52,363 nt of DNA from Bacteroidia bacterium (GTDB lineage Bacteria > Bacteroidota > Bacteroidia > Flavobacteriales_E > Vicingaceae): positions 1 through 52,363 of the forward strand of contig JAUHYR010000009.1 of the NCBI GenBank assembly GCA_030426475.1, read 5' to 3'. The notes under the pieces are model-generated. The model was not told the origin of the DNA. It saw only the letters and a list, made by a program, of their open reading frames with translations, and did not search any database. Made by a program: the position numbers and the translations under genes. Positions 10,184-18,407 of this stretch are shown here, one piece after another (position 1 is the first letter of the stretch; every line of letters starts with the position of its first letter).

Positions 10184-11371
10184 ATGTTAGCCATTCCCTG
10201 GTATTTTAAAGATGTATTGGAACAAAGCTCTTTATTTGGAACTATTTACTTTGGAGCAACCACCATTACATTGTTTTGGGGTTTATATGCCGGAGTTTTA
10301 ATTGATAAATATTCTCGGAAAAAAATATTTTTAGTTGCCACTACAGTAGGTTTTTTAATAGTTTTTGGCGTTTCACTTATTGGATATATTAATAGAGAAA
10401 TTCCTCCTGCATTAATAGCTTTAGTGTTTGTAGCTACCTTTTTCAACTTTAACATCCACTACCCTACCTTATATGCTTTCGGACAAGAAGTAACTACCAG
10501 AGAAAAGTACGGAAGGCTTAACTCTACATTAGAGGTTTCAGGGCAATCAACAGCAATTATTTCCGGAGCTTTCGCAGCAGTTTTGTTAGCGGGTGTTGAC
10601 TCAAGTTATTTAGAAGTTTTTGGTTTGGATTTTTCAATCACCCCATGGGAATTACGCGAAGTTTTCATGCTAGATGCGGCAACCTATTTAATAGCATTTC
10701 TGCTCATTTTATCTATTAAATATCAGCCCTCTTATCTAGATAAAGTGGTAATCGGAGAAACCATATTTAAAAAGCTAAAAGCCGGATTATTATTTTTAAA
10801 AACCAGACTGGCATTGTTGCATTTTGGATGGGCGTCAACAAGTGTATTTGCCGTTGTACTAATACAAGTCCACCAACTATTACCAGTTTATGTAGATAAT
10901 TTTCTGAAAGCCGATGCTCACATAGTTGCTTTGTCTGAATCCTTTTATGCATTTGGAGCTTTATTTGCCGGTTTCGGCATACGATGGTTATTTAAAAATA
11001 CGCACTTAGTGAACGGAGTTTTATGGCTGATGATTTTTGCAGTAATAAGTCTATTGGCTTGTTATTTCTTTGATTCTACTTATGTATTATTTACAGCAAT
11101 GCTAGTATTGGGATTATCAAATGCAGGTTCAAGGGTTTTACGAGTTACTTATTTATTTGAAAGAATTCCCAACCATTTAATAGGTAGATCAACCACTGTT
11201 TTTAGAAGTGTAAATGTAGCCATGCGAATGTTTTTGATAGGAATTTTTGCGATTCCCTTTTTTGTAGAGCAAGAAAATATAAGGTATAGTTACTTAGTAT
11301 GTGGAGTATTTGTTTTTATATCTATTATCCCGGTAGTTCTTTTTATGAAAAGACTGAAAGCAGAGGGCTAA
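10184..11371 (+). CDS. MFS transporter, 5' end apparently frameshifted
   Basis: This is a major facilitator superfamily permease of the MFS_3 (enterobactin exporter-like) type, with about eleven hydrophobic segments in the 395 residues from the first ATG and the loop motif GVLIDKYSRKK after helix 2. Substrate is unknown. The ATG at 10184 falls inside helix 1. The same frame stays open upstream to 10112 and encodes a proper first helix (SLIILILAHCISSFAQGIS), but without ATG, GTG or TTG. An ATG at 10087 in another frame gives MLILTKLINL, and dropping one base near 10117 joins the two perfectly. So either the copy carries a one-base frameshift, or the sequence has an indel, or a rare start is used. 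The 3' end overlaps the convergent regulator gene by 4 bp. Confidence 0.82.
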   Translation: MLAIPWYFKDVLEQSSLFGTIYFGATTITLFWGLYAGVLIDKYSRKKIFLVATTVGFLIVFGVSLIGYINREIPPALIALVFVATFFNFNIHYPTLYAFGQEVTTREKYGRLNSTLEVSGQSTAIISGAFAAVLLAGVDSSYLEVFGLDFSITPWELREVFMLDAATYLIAFLLILSIKYQPSYLDKVVIGETIFKKLKAGLLFLKTRLALLHFGWASTSVFAVVLIQVHQLLPVYVDNFLKADAHIVALSESFYAFGALFAGFGIRWLFKNTHLVNGVLWLMIFAVISLLACYFFDSTYVLFTAMLVLGLSNAGSRVLRVTYLFERIPNHLIGRSTTVFRSVNVAMRMFLIGIFAIPFFVEQENIRYSYLVCGVFVFISIIPVVLFMKRLKAEG

Positions 11372-12033
11372 ATTAACCCTTCACCTTGTGCTTTTTGAAC
11401 AGCTTCTACTTTGTTGTGAACCTTTAGCTTTTTATAAACATTTTCAATATGCTTTCTTACCGTTCCATAGCTTATAAATAAATTATCCGCTATTTGCTCA
11501 TAACTCAGCCCTTTTGCCAAATGTTCAAGCATTTCAGTTTCTCTATTTGTCAAATTATAATCCTCACTTGGAATTTTTTCTTCGGAAGGTTTTCCTTTTC
11601 GCATTATTTCCAATGATTTTCTGGCAATAGCCGGACTCATAGGCGCACCGCCCTCCAATGTTTCGTATATAGAACGATGAATTTTAGCAGGTGGTTCATC
11701 TTTCATTAAATAACCGCTTGCACCCGCCATAATCGCATCAAAAATATAATGCTCATCATCAAAAACGGTACTCATCACAATTTTTATGTTTGGCCAACGA
11801 GTTATTACTTGTTTAGCGGTGTCAATACCGTTTTGTTCCGGCATATTAATATCCATTAATATAACATCTACATTATGATTTTTTTGCAGCATTTGAATCA
11901 TTTCTTTGCCATTTGGTGCAATAAACTGAACTTTAAAATCAGGTGCTAACTCTACCTTTTCCTTTAATGTTTCCGCTATTCTGGTAATGTCTTCTGCAAT
12001 AGCTATTCTAATCATTCGTCCTTTTGTTTCCAT
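11368..12033 (-). CDS. NarL/LuxR-type response regulator
   Basis: This is a DNA-binding response regulator of the NarL family. The receiver domain has acidic pocket AED, phospho-acceptor Asp in VILMDINMP (about residue 61 from this start), Ser/Thr in VMSTVFDD and Lys in YLMKDEPP. The C-terminal LuxR-type helix-turn-helix (NLTNRETEMLEHLAKGLSYEQIADNLF, then GTVRKHIENVYKKL) is intact. An ATG at 12033 or at 12015 (MIRIAIAED) is likely; a TTG at 12042 is possible. No kinase is adjacent. The nearest partner by type is the TPR kinase at 16489-18378, whose HisKA_3 domain is the class that phosphorylates NarL regulators. Inverted repeats in the upstream gap may be its sites. Confidence 0.92.
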   Translation of the reverse strand: METKGRMIRIAIAEDITRIAETLKEKVELAPDFKVQFIAPNGKEMIQMLQKNHNVDVILMDINMPEQNGIDTAKQVITRWPNIKIVMSTVFDDEHYIFDAIMAGASGYLMKDEPPAKIHRSIYETLEGGAPMSPAIARKSLEIMRKGKPSEEKIPSEDYNLTNRETEMLEHLAKGLSYEQIADNLFISYGTVRKHIENVYKKLKVHNKVEAVQKAQGEGLI

Positions 12034-12102
12034 TTTCAGCAAATGTCTTTACAAATTAAGAAAGTTAAAATACGTAATTGTTCGGATATATCGCCAACCT
12101 AA

Positions 12103-12130
12103 TTTAAATACGAAGCTTTACGTATTTAAA
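12103..12130. promoter_or_regulatory. Inverted repeat between regulator and lipoprotein genes
   Basis: Perfect 10-bp arms TTTAAATACG (12103-12112) and CGTATTTAAA (12121-12130) are separated by 8 bp. A further TACGTA lies at 12071-12076. The position between divergent genes suits an operator, possibly for the NarL-type regulator beside it; binding is an inference. Confidence 0.45.
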
Positions 12131-12181
12131 AATTTTTTTTTCTCATTCATATTTGCAGCCTAAACTTTAACTCATAAAAAA

Positions 12182-12985
12182 ATGAAAAAAATAACAACAA
12201 TATGTATTTCACTAATAGTAATCGGTTTTGCATCTTCTTGTAAGAAAGAAGGATGTACTGATGAAAATGCAACAAATTATGATAGTAAGGCTAAAAAGGA
12301 TAATGGTACATGTACCTATCCCGAACCAGAACCTATTAAAGAGGCTACTGAGCCTGAAACATACACACCAACATTTACTGGTGAATTTGCAAGTTTAATC
12401 GGAATTAAAACAGTTTCAACTACATCTACACCTGTAGGCGAAATAGATACAGAACTAGGTACAGCAGTTGCTGTATTTAGAAATACAGGAAGCACCGCAA
12501 ATGTTGATGCAGGTACTGTAAATTGTGAAACTAACGATTTACAAAAGCAATCAAATAATTCATACGTATTTATTCCATCAACAAGTAATCCCACAGGAAT
12601 ATCATTTTCATCACCAATCTCATGGACAGGAAGTGGAAATACATGGCCAAGTTTTTCTACTTCTACAAGCAACACTTTTCCTGTAGTTTCTAAAATATCT
12701 TCAGGAGACTTAACAACTACTTCTAGTTACACTTTAACTTGCTCTAGTGTAACAGCAAGTGATTCTGTATTGTTTGGAATTTATGGCCCGGATGCAAGTA
12801 AAATTGTGATTAAAGGATCTAACCAAAACTCACATACTTTTTCTGCCTCAGAAGTAGCTGCAATAGGAAAAGGAAAAGGTTATGCCCAAATTGTAGGACT
12901 TAAATATGATAACCAGACAATAGCTACAAAACAATATTGGTTGATTAATGAAACGGTTCGTTCAAAAAGTATAAACATTAATTAA
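12182..12985 (+). CDS. Lipoprotein of unknown function
   Basis: This 267-residue protein starts with a lipoprotein signal (MKKITTICISLIVIGFASSC, acylated Cys at 20). Directly after it comes a short cysteine module, GCTDENATNY...DNGTC, a pattern seen repeatedly in Bacteroidota surface proteins and with no assigned activity that I can state. A proline/glutamate linker (about 46-65) leads into a Ser/Thr-rich, probably all-beta domain with no recognisable motif. The protein is expected on the outer membrane. It is a single-gene unit, preceded by an inverted repeat and followed by a terminator, and lies next to the NarL-type regulator gene, which makes it a candidate target. Confidence 0.75.
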   Translation: MKKITTICISLIVIGFASSCKKEGCTDENATNYDSKAKKDNGTCTYPEPEPIKEATEPETYTPTFTGEFASLIGIKTVSTTSTPVGEIDTELGTAVAVFRNTGSTANVDAGTVNCETNDLQKQSNNSYVFIPSTSNPTGISFSSPISWTGSGNTWPSFSTSTSNTFPVVSKISSGDLTTTSSYTLTCSSVTASDSVLFGIYGPDASKIVIKGSNQNSHTFSASEVAAIGKGKGYAQIVGLKYDNQTIATKQYWLINETVRSKSININ

Positions 12986-13003
12986 ATAACTTTTGATACT
13001 ACT

Positions 13004-13034
13004 AAAGCCATCTAGCGTAAGTAGATGGCTTTTT
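13004..13034 (+). terminator. Rho-independent terminator after lipoprotein gene
   Basis: Stem AGCCATCTA (13006-13014) pairs with TAGATGGCT (13022-13030) across a 7-nt loop, followed by TTTTATTTAT. Confidence 0.9.
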
Positions 13035-13038
13035 ATTT

Positions 13039-13056
13039 ATACGCAACACTGCGTAT
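13039..13056. promoter_or_regulatory. Inverted repeat upstream of secreted protein gene
   Basis: ATACGCA and TGCGTAT are separated by 4 bp, 54 bp before the ATG at 13110. It shares the TACG/CGTA half-site look of the repeat at 12103-12130, so the same regulator could bind both. This is inference from sequence similarity only. Confidence 0.4.
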
Positions 13057-13109
13057 TGATAAAAAATTCAAGGAAATCAACATTTGTAAAATAATTTAAA
13101 AAACACAAA

Positions 13110-14891
13110 ATGAAAAAACTAATCACTACTTGCTTAATATGTATAGGAGCTATTTATTATGCCTCCGCACAAAATTTGGCATTAGAAAAAGCCGTTGAAT
13201 TAACAGGTAAATCTAAAAACAAAGGATATCTGGGAAATGTTGTGGTAGATGATACCAAACAACAATTTGATATGGTATTTGTAACAAAAGACAACAACAG
13301 AAAAGTTGAATATGAAGTATATCAATTTGACTACGACTTTAATTTAATCAATAATTTTAAAGAAGCTGATGCTAAGGTTAGAAACCGATCAAAAAATAAA
13401 ACATACAAAGGAGATTACTGGGAGATTACAGGTGTAACTGCCAGTTCTAATATGACCGGAAAGTTAGTTTTAAGAAAAACTCTTTACACCTACCAATGGA
13501 ACTGGTGGAAAGGTGGTTATGAAATAAACTCAAAATTACTTGATAAAGAAAAGCCAAAAGAAATTGCCGGTGATGGTGATGATAAAAAAAGAAAGCTTTT
13601 TTATACTGCTCACAAAGATTTAACCGAAAAGGGAGAGTTACTAGTTTGCGCATTAGTAAATAAAGGAAATGCAACCATGTACAAAGAGCCTTCCAGAGAA
13701 TATTTAATCATGCATATTGATAAAGATTTAAATACGATTAAAAAAACACCTTTAAATTTTAATCACCCTCAGGCTTTACTTTACTCAGGAGAATTAACAG
13801 AAACGGATGAATGGGTAATGGTTTTTGCAAACTATGGTGGTGCAGGAATGGGAAAAGTAGCGGCTGATGACCCTACCCAATTAACTTATGTAAAAGTAGA
13901 TGATACAGGAAAAATAGTAGAGAAATTCAACTTCAATACAAAATGTAATGAATGGGCAATTTTTGACGCTTACGCTATTGGAAAAGATATCTATTTATAT
14001 GGTGCAGGTAATATAAATAAGCCTGAGAAAAACTTCACAAAAGCTCCTTACTGTATTACATCAGATGCTATGCCTGGAGTAGGAACTCCGGAGCAAAGAA
14101 TGGAAACTATTGAAGGAATGAAGTTTGATTATTTACAAGTGGTAAAAATTAGTGGCGGTAAAGCTCAATTCGTGTCGGCTGTTTCTATGGATGACATAAA
14201 TGCAAAAGGTATTAAGCCAAACAGTCAGAAAAAATTAAGAGAGTTTGATGGTAAGAAATTCATCTTGAATGGAGTAACTGTAACCTCAAATGGAGATATC
14301 TTTATTAGTGGACAAGACTTTAAAATTGATAACATGGGAGATGTAAGAGGTCGAGTTTACAAAGATTTACTCATGTTCCAGTTTGACAAAAACGGAGATT
14401 TTAAAAGATATTACGGAGTTGAAAACACTGCAAAATCAGCCGGATTGTTAGGTGGTGCCGGTGGGGCGAAATCTTTCCCTTCAGAATTCGTTATTTACGA
14501 ATCGCCAAACAATGCAAATGAGCTTTACTGGAATGTATTTTTATGTAAAGATATTGATGTGGATTGTTCTTCAGAAACATCTAACAACTATATATCAGGA
14601 ACACAAACTACAACTACCACTTGCGTTTATACTCCACTTTATCAAGGTCAAATGGGTAAAATAGACGCATCTTCAGGTTCTATATCTGATTTTAAAACTT
14701 TTGGAGGAGAAGACTTTTACCTATACATTGATTTGGAAGATGACGGAAAAGGAAAAGATTTACCTTACTTTTCTATAAACGATGGAAAACAAATTGTGTA
14801 TGTAGCCAGAAAACGTAAAGGTGGAATTAAAGGAAATGAGAGATGGGGAAATGAAATCTGGTTCGGAAAATTTGACCCTGCAAAACAATAA
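13110..14891 (+). CDS. Secreted protein of unknown function
   Basis: This 593-residue protein carries a clear signal peptide (MKKLITTCLICIGAIYYASA, cleavage before QNLALEKA) with no lipobox, so it is probably periplasmic or exported. I do not recognise a family. The body is Lys/Asp/Tyr-rich with repeated short strands and segments such as EWVMVFANYGGAG, DIYLYGAGN and GDIFISGQDF, which suggest a beta-propeller-like fold. It lacks the C-terminal sorting domain of type IX substrates. It is flanked by its own upstream inverted repeat and a terminator, so it is transcribed alone, between a lipoprotein and an OmpA-domain gene on the same strand. Confidence 0.75.
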   Translation: MKKLITTCLICIGAIYYASAQNLALEKAVELTGKSKNKGYLGNVVVDDTKQQFDMVFVTKDNNRKVEYEVYQFDYDFNLINNFKEADAKVRNRSKNKTYKGDYWEITGVTASSNMTGKLVLRKTLYTYQWNWWKGGYEINSKLLDKEKPKEIAGDGDDKKRKLFYTAHKDLTEKGELLVCALVNKGNATMYKEPSREYLIMHIDKDLNTIKKTPLNFNHPQALLYSGELTETDEWVMVFANYGGAGMGKVAADDPTQLTYVKVDDTGKIVEKFNFNTKCNEWAIFDAYAIGKDIYLYGAGNINKPEKNFTKAPYCITSDAMPGVGTPEQRMETIEGMKFDYLQVVKISGGKAQFVSAVSMDDINAKGIKPNSQKKLREFDGKKFILNGVTVTSNGDIFISGQDFKIDNMGDVRGRVYKDLLMFQFDKNGDFKRYYGVENTAKSAGLLGGAGGAKSFPSEFVIYESPNNANELYWNVFLCKDIDVDCSSETSNNYISGTQTTTTTCVYTPLYQGQMGKIDASSGSISDFKTFGGEDFYLYIDLEDDGKGKDLPYFSINDGKQIVYVARKRKGGIKGNERWGNEIWFGKFDPAKQ

Positions 14892-14901
14892 GTCTAATTT
14901 A

Positions 14902-14936
14902 AAATGCCTGTGATAAATTATTGCAGGCATTTTTAT
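14902..14936 (+). terminator. Rho-independent terminator after secreted protein gene
   Basis: Stem ATGCCTG (14904-14910) pairs with CAGGCAT (14924-14930), followed by TTTTATTATA. Confidence 0.8.
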
Positions 14937-14950
14937 TATAAGTAAAAACC

Positions 14951-16486
14951 GTGAAAAAATTAAGCCATTTATTTTGTTCCATTTTGCTTGGAACAAGTCT
15001 TTTCAGTCAAGATTTTACTTCCATCAAATTTGACTCAGAACCCGAAAATTTAGGTCCATTAGTCAATTCAACATTCGATGAGTTATCACCTATAGTTTCT
15101 CCTGATGGAAAGACTTTATTTATTACCAGATATCCTGATAACAATAATGGTAAAAACAACATTTGGTTTTCAACTCTCCAAGAAGATGGAAGCTGGTCAA
15201 AAGCACAAAACATTGGGGTTCCGTTAAATGTTGTTGGTTCATCAACGTCTGTAGAGTCTATTACACCGGATGGAAATACGATATTATTGTCAAACTTATA
15301 TAAATATTTTGATGGTTCTGTAACAGGTGGAGGATGCTCAATTAGCTGGAGACAAAGAGGTGGATGGGCATTTCCGAAAGGACAGACTATTGAAAAGTTT
15401 GAAAACAATAATCAATATGTAAGTTATTACTTATCAAATAGCGGAAAATATTTGCTCATGGCCATTGAAAAGAAAAAAGGATATGGAGAAAAAGATATCT
15501 ACGTATCATTTAAAGAATCAGAAAACACTTGGTCTAGACCACTAAACTTGGGAAATGTAGTGAATACTAAAGGAGATGAATTTGGTCAATTCTTGGCAGC
15601 AGATGACAAAACGTTATATTTTGTTTCTGATGGTCATCCGGGTTATGGTGATGCCGATATATGGATGACCAGGCGGCTAGATGAAACTTGGGAAAACTGG
15701 TCAAAGCCTGTTAACCTTGGTGATAAAATAAATACTTCCGAATTTGATGCTTATTTTAGTATAGATGCTGCCGGAGAATATGCTTACTTTTCTTCATCTA
15801 ATAATAGTTATGGTAAAAGCGACATTTTTAGAATAAAAATGCCACAAGAAGCAAAACCTGAACCGGTAGTTTTAGTTTACGGAAAAGTGTTTGACAAAAA
15901 AACTAACCAACCTATAAAAGCCAATATTAGCTATGAATTACTTCCTTCCGGCAAAGAAGTGGGCACAGCTATAACCAGTCCTGAAGATAGTATTTATAAA
16001 ATAGTTTTACCATTTGGAAAAACTTACGGATTTATGGCTAATTCAAATAATTATTATTCGATTACAGAAAATTTAGACTTAACCAATCTATCCGAATATA
16101 AAGAGTTAGAAATTAATCTTTATCTAGCTCCTATTGAAAAAAATGAAGCGATTCGATTGAATAATATCTTTTTTGAATTTGGTTTAGCAACATTAAAAGA
16201 AGAGTCTTTTCCTGAGTTAAATAGATTAATAAAATTGCTTAATGACAACCCTGATATTCAAATAGAGATTAGTGGACATACAGATAATGTAGGCTCAGAC
16301 GAAGATAATTTAAAATTATCACAAGATAGAGCTTCGGCTGTTGTGGATTATTTAAGTTCCAACGGAATTTCAAAAAACAGGTTAACTCCTAAAGGTTATG
16401 GTGAGTCTAAACCTATTTCAACAAATGATACTGAAGAGGGTAAACAACTAAACAGAAGAGTAGAGTTTACCGTAATCAATAAATAA
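14951..16486 (+). CDS. OmpA-domain protein with PD40 beta-propeller repeats
   Basis: This 511-residue envelope protein has a signal peptide (to about residue 19, LFSQ). Residues 40-300 hold TolB/PD40-type propeller repeats, with recurring SPDGKTLFIT, ITPDGNTILLS, AADDKTLYFVSDG and DIWMTRR blades. A small beta-sandwich (about 310-395, GKVFDKKTNQPI) follows. The C-terminal 110 residues are an OmpA-like peptidoglycan-binding domain with the family motif ISGHTDNVGS...LSQDRASAVVDYL. It probably tethers an outer-membrane complex to peptidoglycan. The layout resembles T9SS accessory PorE, but PorE also has TPRs, so I do not assign that name. The start is GTG at 14951, 14 bp after a terminator. Confidence 0.88.
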   Translation: MKKLSHLFCSILLGTSLFSQDFTSIKFDSEPENLGPLVNSTFDELSPIVSPDGKTLFITRYPDNNNGKNNIWFSTLQEDGSWSKAQNIGVPLNVVGSSTSVESITPDGNTILLSNLYKYFDGSVTGGGCSISWRQRGGWAFPKGQTIEKFENNNQYVSYYLSNSGKYLLMAIEKKKGYGEKDIYVSFKESENTWSRPLNLGNVVNTKGDEFGQFLAADDKTLYFVSDGHPGYGDADIWMTRRLDETWENWSKPVNLGDKINTSEFDAYFSIDAAGEYAYFSSSNNSYGKSDIFRIKMPQEAKPEPVVLVYGKVFDKKTNQPIKANISYELLPSGKEVGTAITSPEDSIYKIVLPFGKTYGFMANSNNYYSITENLDLTNLSEYKELEINLYLAPIEKNEAIRLNNIFFEFGLATLKEESFPELNRLIKLLNDNPDIQIEISGHTDNVGSDEDNLKLSQDRASAVVDYLSSNGISKNRLTPKGYGESKPISTNDTEEGKQLNRRVEFTVINK

Positions 16487-16488
16487 AG

Positions 16489-18378
16489 CTAAACTTCAAT
16501 TCCCAGACTTACTATTGTTCCTGAGTCTGGGTTTGTTTTAATTGTAAGGTTTCCGCCTAATTCTTTAACTCGTTGCTCCATATTTTGAAGCCCGTAACCT
16601 TTTTTTACTGTTTGTACATCAAACCCTTTCCCATTATCAGAAATTCTTATAACAAATTGATTTCCGGGACATGAATAATTAGCTTTTAATTCTGTACAAT
16701 TAGAATATTTTGCGGCATTATTTATTGCCTCTTGGCATACTCTATATAAGCTAAGTGCTTGATTAGGAGACAATATTTTATCAGGCGCATTACACTCCAT
16801 TGAAAAATCAATTTTCTTATTCTCTAATATCTTATTGGCGTACTCTCTAACTTTACTGGCAAACTCAGGAATAGTAACTTGTTCGTTTCTTATTGACCAA
16901 ATAGTTTCTCTTAATTGAGACATTGCATTTCTTGTATTATCAGCAATTTTTGTTAGCTCTTCTTTCTCAAGTTGATTATTAGATTTAAACGCTCTTGTAT
17001 CAATTTGCGAAGTAATTAAAGTAAGTTCGGCTCCCAAATTATCATGTAAATCTCTTGAAATACGTACACGTTCTTTTTCTAAATTCACAAGTGCTTCTTG
17101 TCGGATTTTTTCTCTTTTAGCTTGTTGGTTTTTTATAATAATCCAAGTAATGAAAAGTAACAAAATAGCTACGGCAGATATACTAATTATCCATACTGTT
17201 TTTTTCTTATTTCTTAGCTGAGACAATGCCAGTTCTTCATTAGAAATTGCCAATTCTTTCTCTTTCTTTTCTGTATCGTATTTTACCTGCATTTCTTGAA
17301 TTAGTCTATTAGATTCTTCATTATAAATAGAATCGGTATGTGCAATGTATAAATCAAAATACTGGTCTGATTTTTCGAAATTTTGTTTTCTTGTTTCTAA
17401 ATGAGCTAAGCCCAAAAATGCATGCTGAAGGTTGTAATTTGAATTGGTCTTTTTGGCTAATTCCAGTCCGTCCAAAAGCATTTTTTCAGCCTTTTCATAT
17501 TGCATCTTTTCTAGGTAGCAATACCCCAGATTTACCTTAATCAATGAAATACCCACATCACTTCCCATTTCTTGGTAAATCTCTAAGGCTTTATTATAAT
17601 ATTCAATGCCCTTATCAATTAGATGCTGTTTCCGATAATTCACTCCTAGTCCTTGGTAAACAGCAGATAAATATTCAAGATTACCTTGTTCTTTGATTAA
17701 TGGAATCAAGTCTAAAAAAATCCTTTCTGCCTCTTTTAGTTTTTGAATTTTTTGGTAAGTATTTGCAACATTTGCACTTGAAGTAATATACGCAACAGGG
17801 TTATTTGTTTTTTTAGCAGATTCCACAGCTTCTGCAAAATACTCTAATGCTTTATCATAATTGGCGTTTCTATCATATATGTTTCCGACATTGTTAAGTA
17901 ACTGACCAACATAGCCATATTCTCCTTCGCTTTTAAATATGGAAATACCTCTTAAGTTATAGTTAAGTGATGACTTTAAGTCACCCTTCTCATAATAACA
18001 ATTAGCCATTTTAGATAACGACTTTGCCACACCTAAACTGTCTCCCATTTTTTCTCTTATTTCTAATGATTTAGAGTTAAGAAATAATGAAGAATCATAA
18101 TCTCCTCTATATAAATATGGAATACTTAAGTCATTCCAACTCTGAGCTATTAGAGTTTGGTCTTTTGTCTTTTGAGCTTCTATGAGAGCTTGTTTTCCGA
18201 AAGTTATGGCCTTTGGGATATTTATAAAAGCATATTGATAACAAAGCTCACCTAAGTTTAATACTTTTTCTTTACCATTTTGATTACCCACAACTTTTTC
18301 AAGGCTATCAATAACTGATTGCTGTGAGTATGAACACAAGGAAAAAAATAATGTAATAAAAACGATTACAGTTCGCAC
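16489..18378 (-). CDS. TPR-containing NarL-type sensor histidine kinase
   Basis: This 629-residue membrane kinase has a signal sequence (to about residue 19), about seven TPR units in the exported sensor part (40-350), a coiled coil, one membrane helix (394-416), then a cytosolic HisKA_3 domain with the phospho-acceptor in RISRDLHDNLGAE (H445) and an HATPase_c domain (N box YRVCQEAINNAAKYS, G box DNGKGFD and GYGLQNM). This class phosphorylates LuxR/NarL regulators; the one at 11368-12033 is the obvious candidate although four genes lie between. The GTG at 18378 is the only reasonable start. It lies 29 bp behind the TPR protein gene and so is probably the distal gene of the serS operon. Confidence 0.92.
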   Translation of the reverse strand: MRTVIVFITLFFSLCSYSQQSVIDSLEKVVGNQNGKEKVLNLGELCYQYAFINIPKAITFGKQALIEAQKTKDQTLIAQSWNDLSIPYLYRGDYDSSLFLNSKSLEIREKMGDSLGVAKSLSKMANCYYEKGDLKSSLNYNLRGISIFKSEGEYGYVGQLLNNVGNIYDRNANYDKALEYFAEAVESAKKTNNPVAYITSSANVANTYQKIQKLKEAERIFLDLIPLIKEQGNLEYLSAVYQGLGVNYRKQHLIDKGIEYYNKALEIYQEMGSDVGISLIKVNLGYCYLEKMQYEKAEKMLLDGLELAKKTNSNYNLQHAFLGLAHLETRKQNFEKSDQYFDLYIAHTDSIYNEESNRLIQEMQVKYDTEKKEKELAISNEELALSQLRNKKKTVWIISISAVAILLLFITWIIIKNQQAKREKIRQEALVNLEKERVRISRDLHDNLGAELTLITSQIDTRAFKSNNQLEKEELTKIADNTRNAMSQLRETIWSIRNEQVTIPEFASKVREYANKILENKKIDFSMECNAPDKILSPNQALSLYRVCQEAINNAAKYSNCTELKANYSCPGNQFVIRISDNGKGFDVQTVKKGYGLQNMEQRVKELGGNLTIKTNPDSGTIVSLGIEV

Positions 18379-18407
18379 AAAAATAATTTGTGCTAAAGAT
18401 AAAAAAT

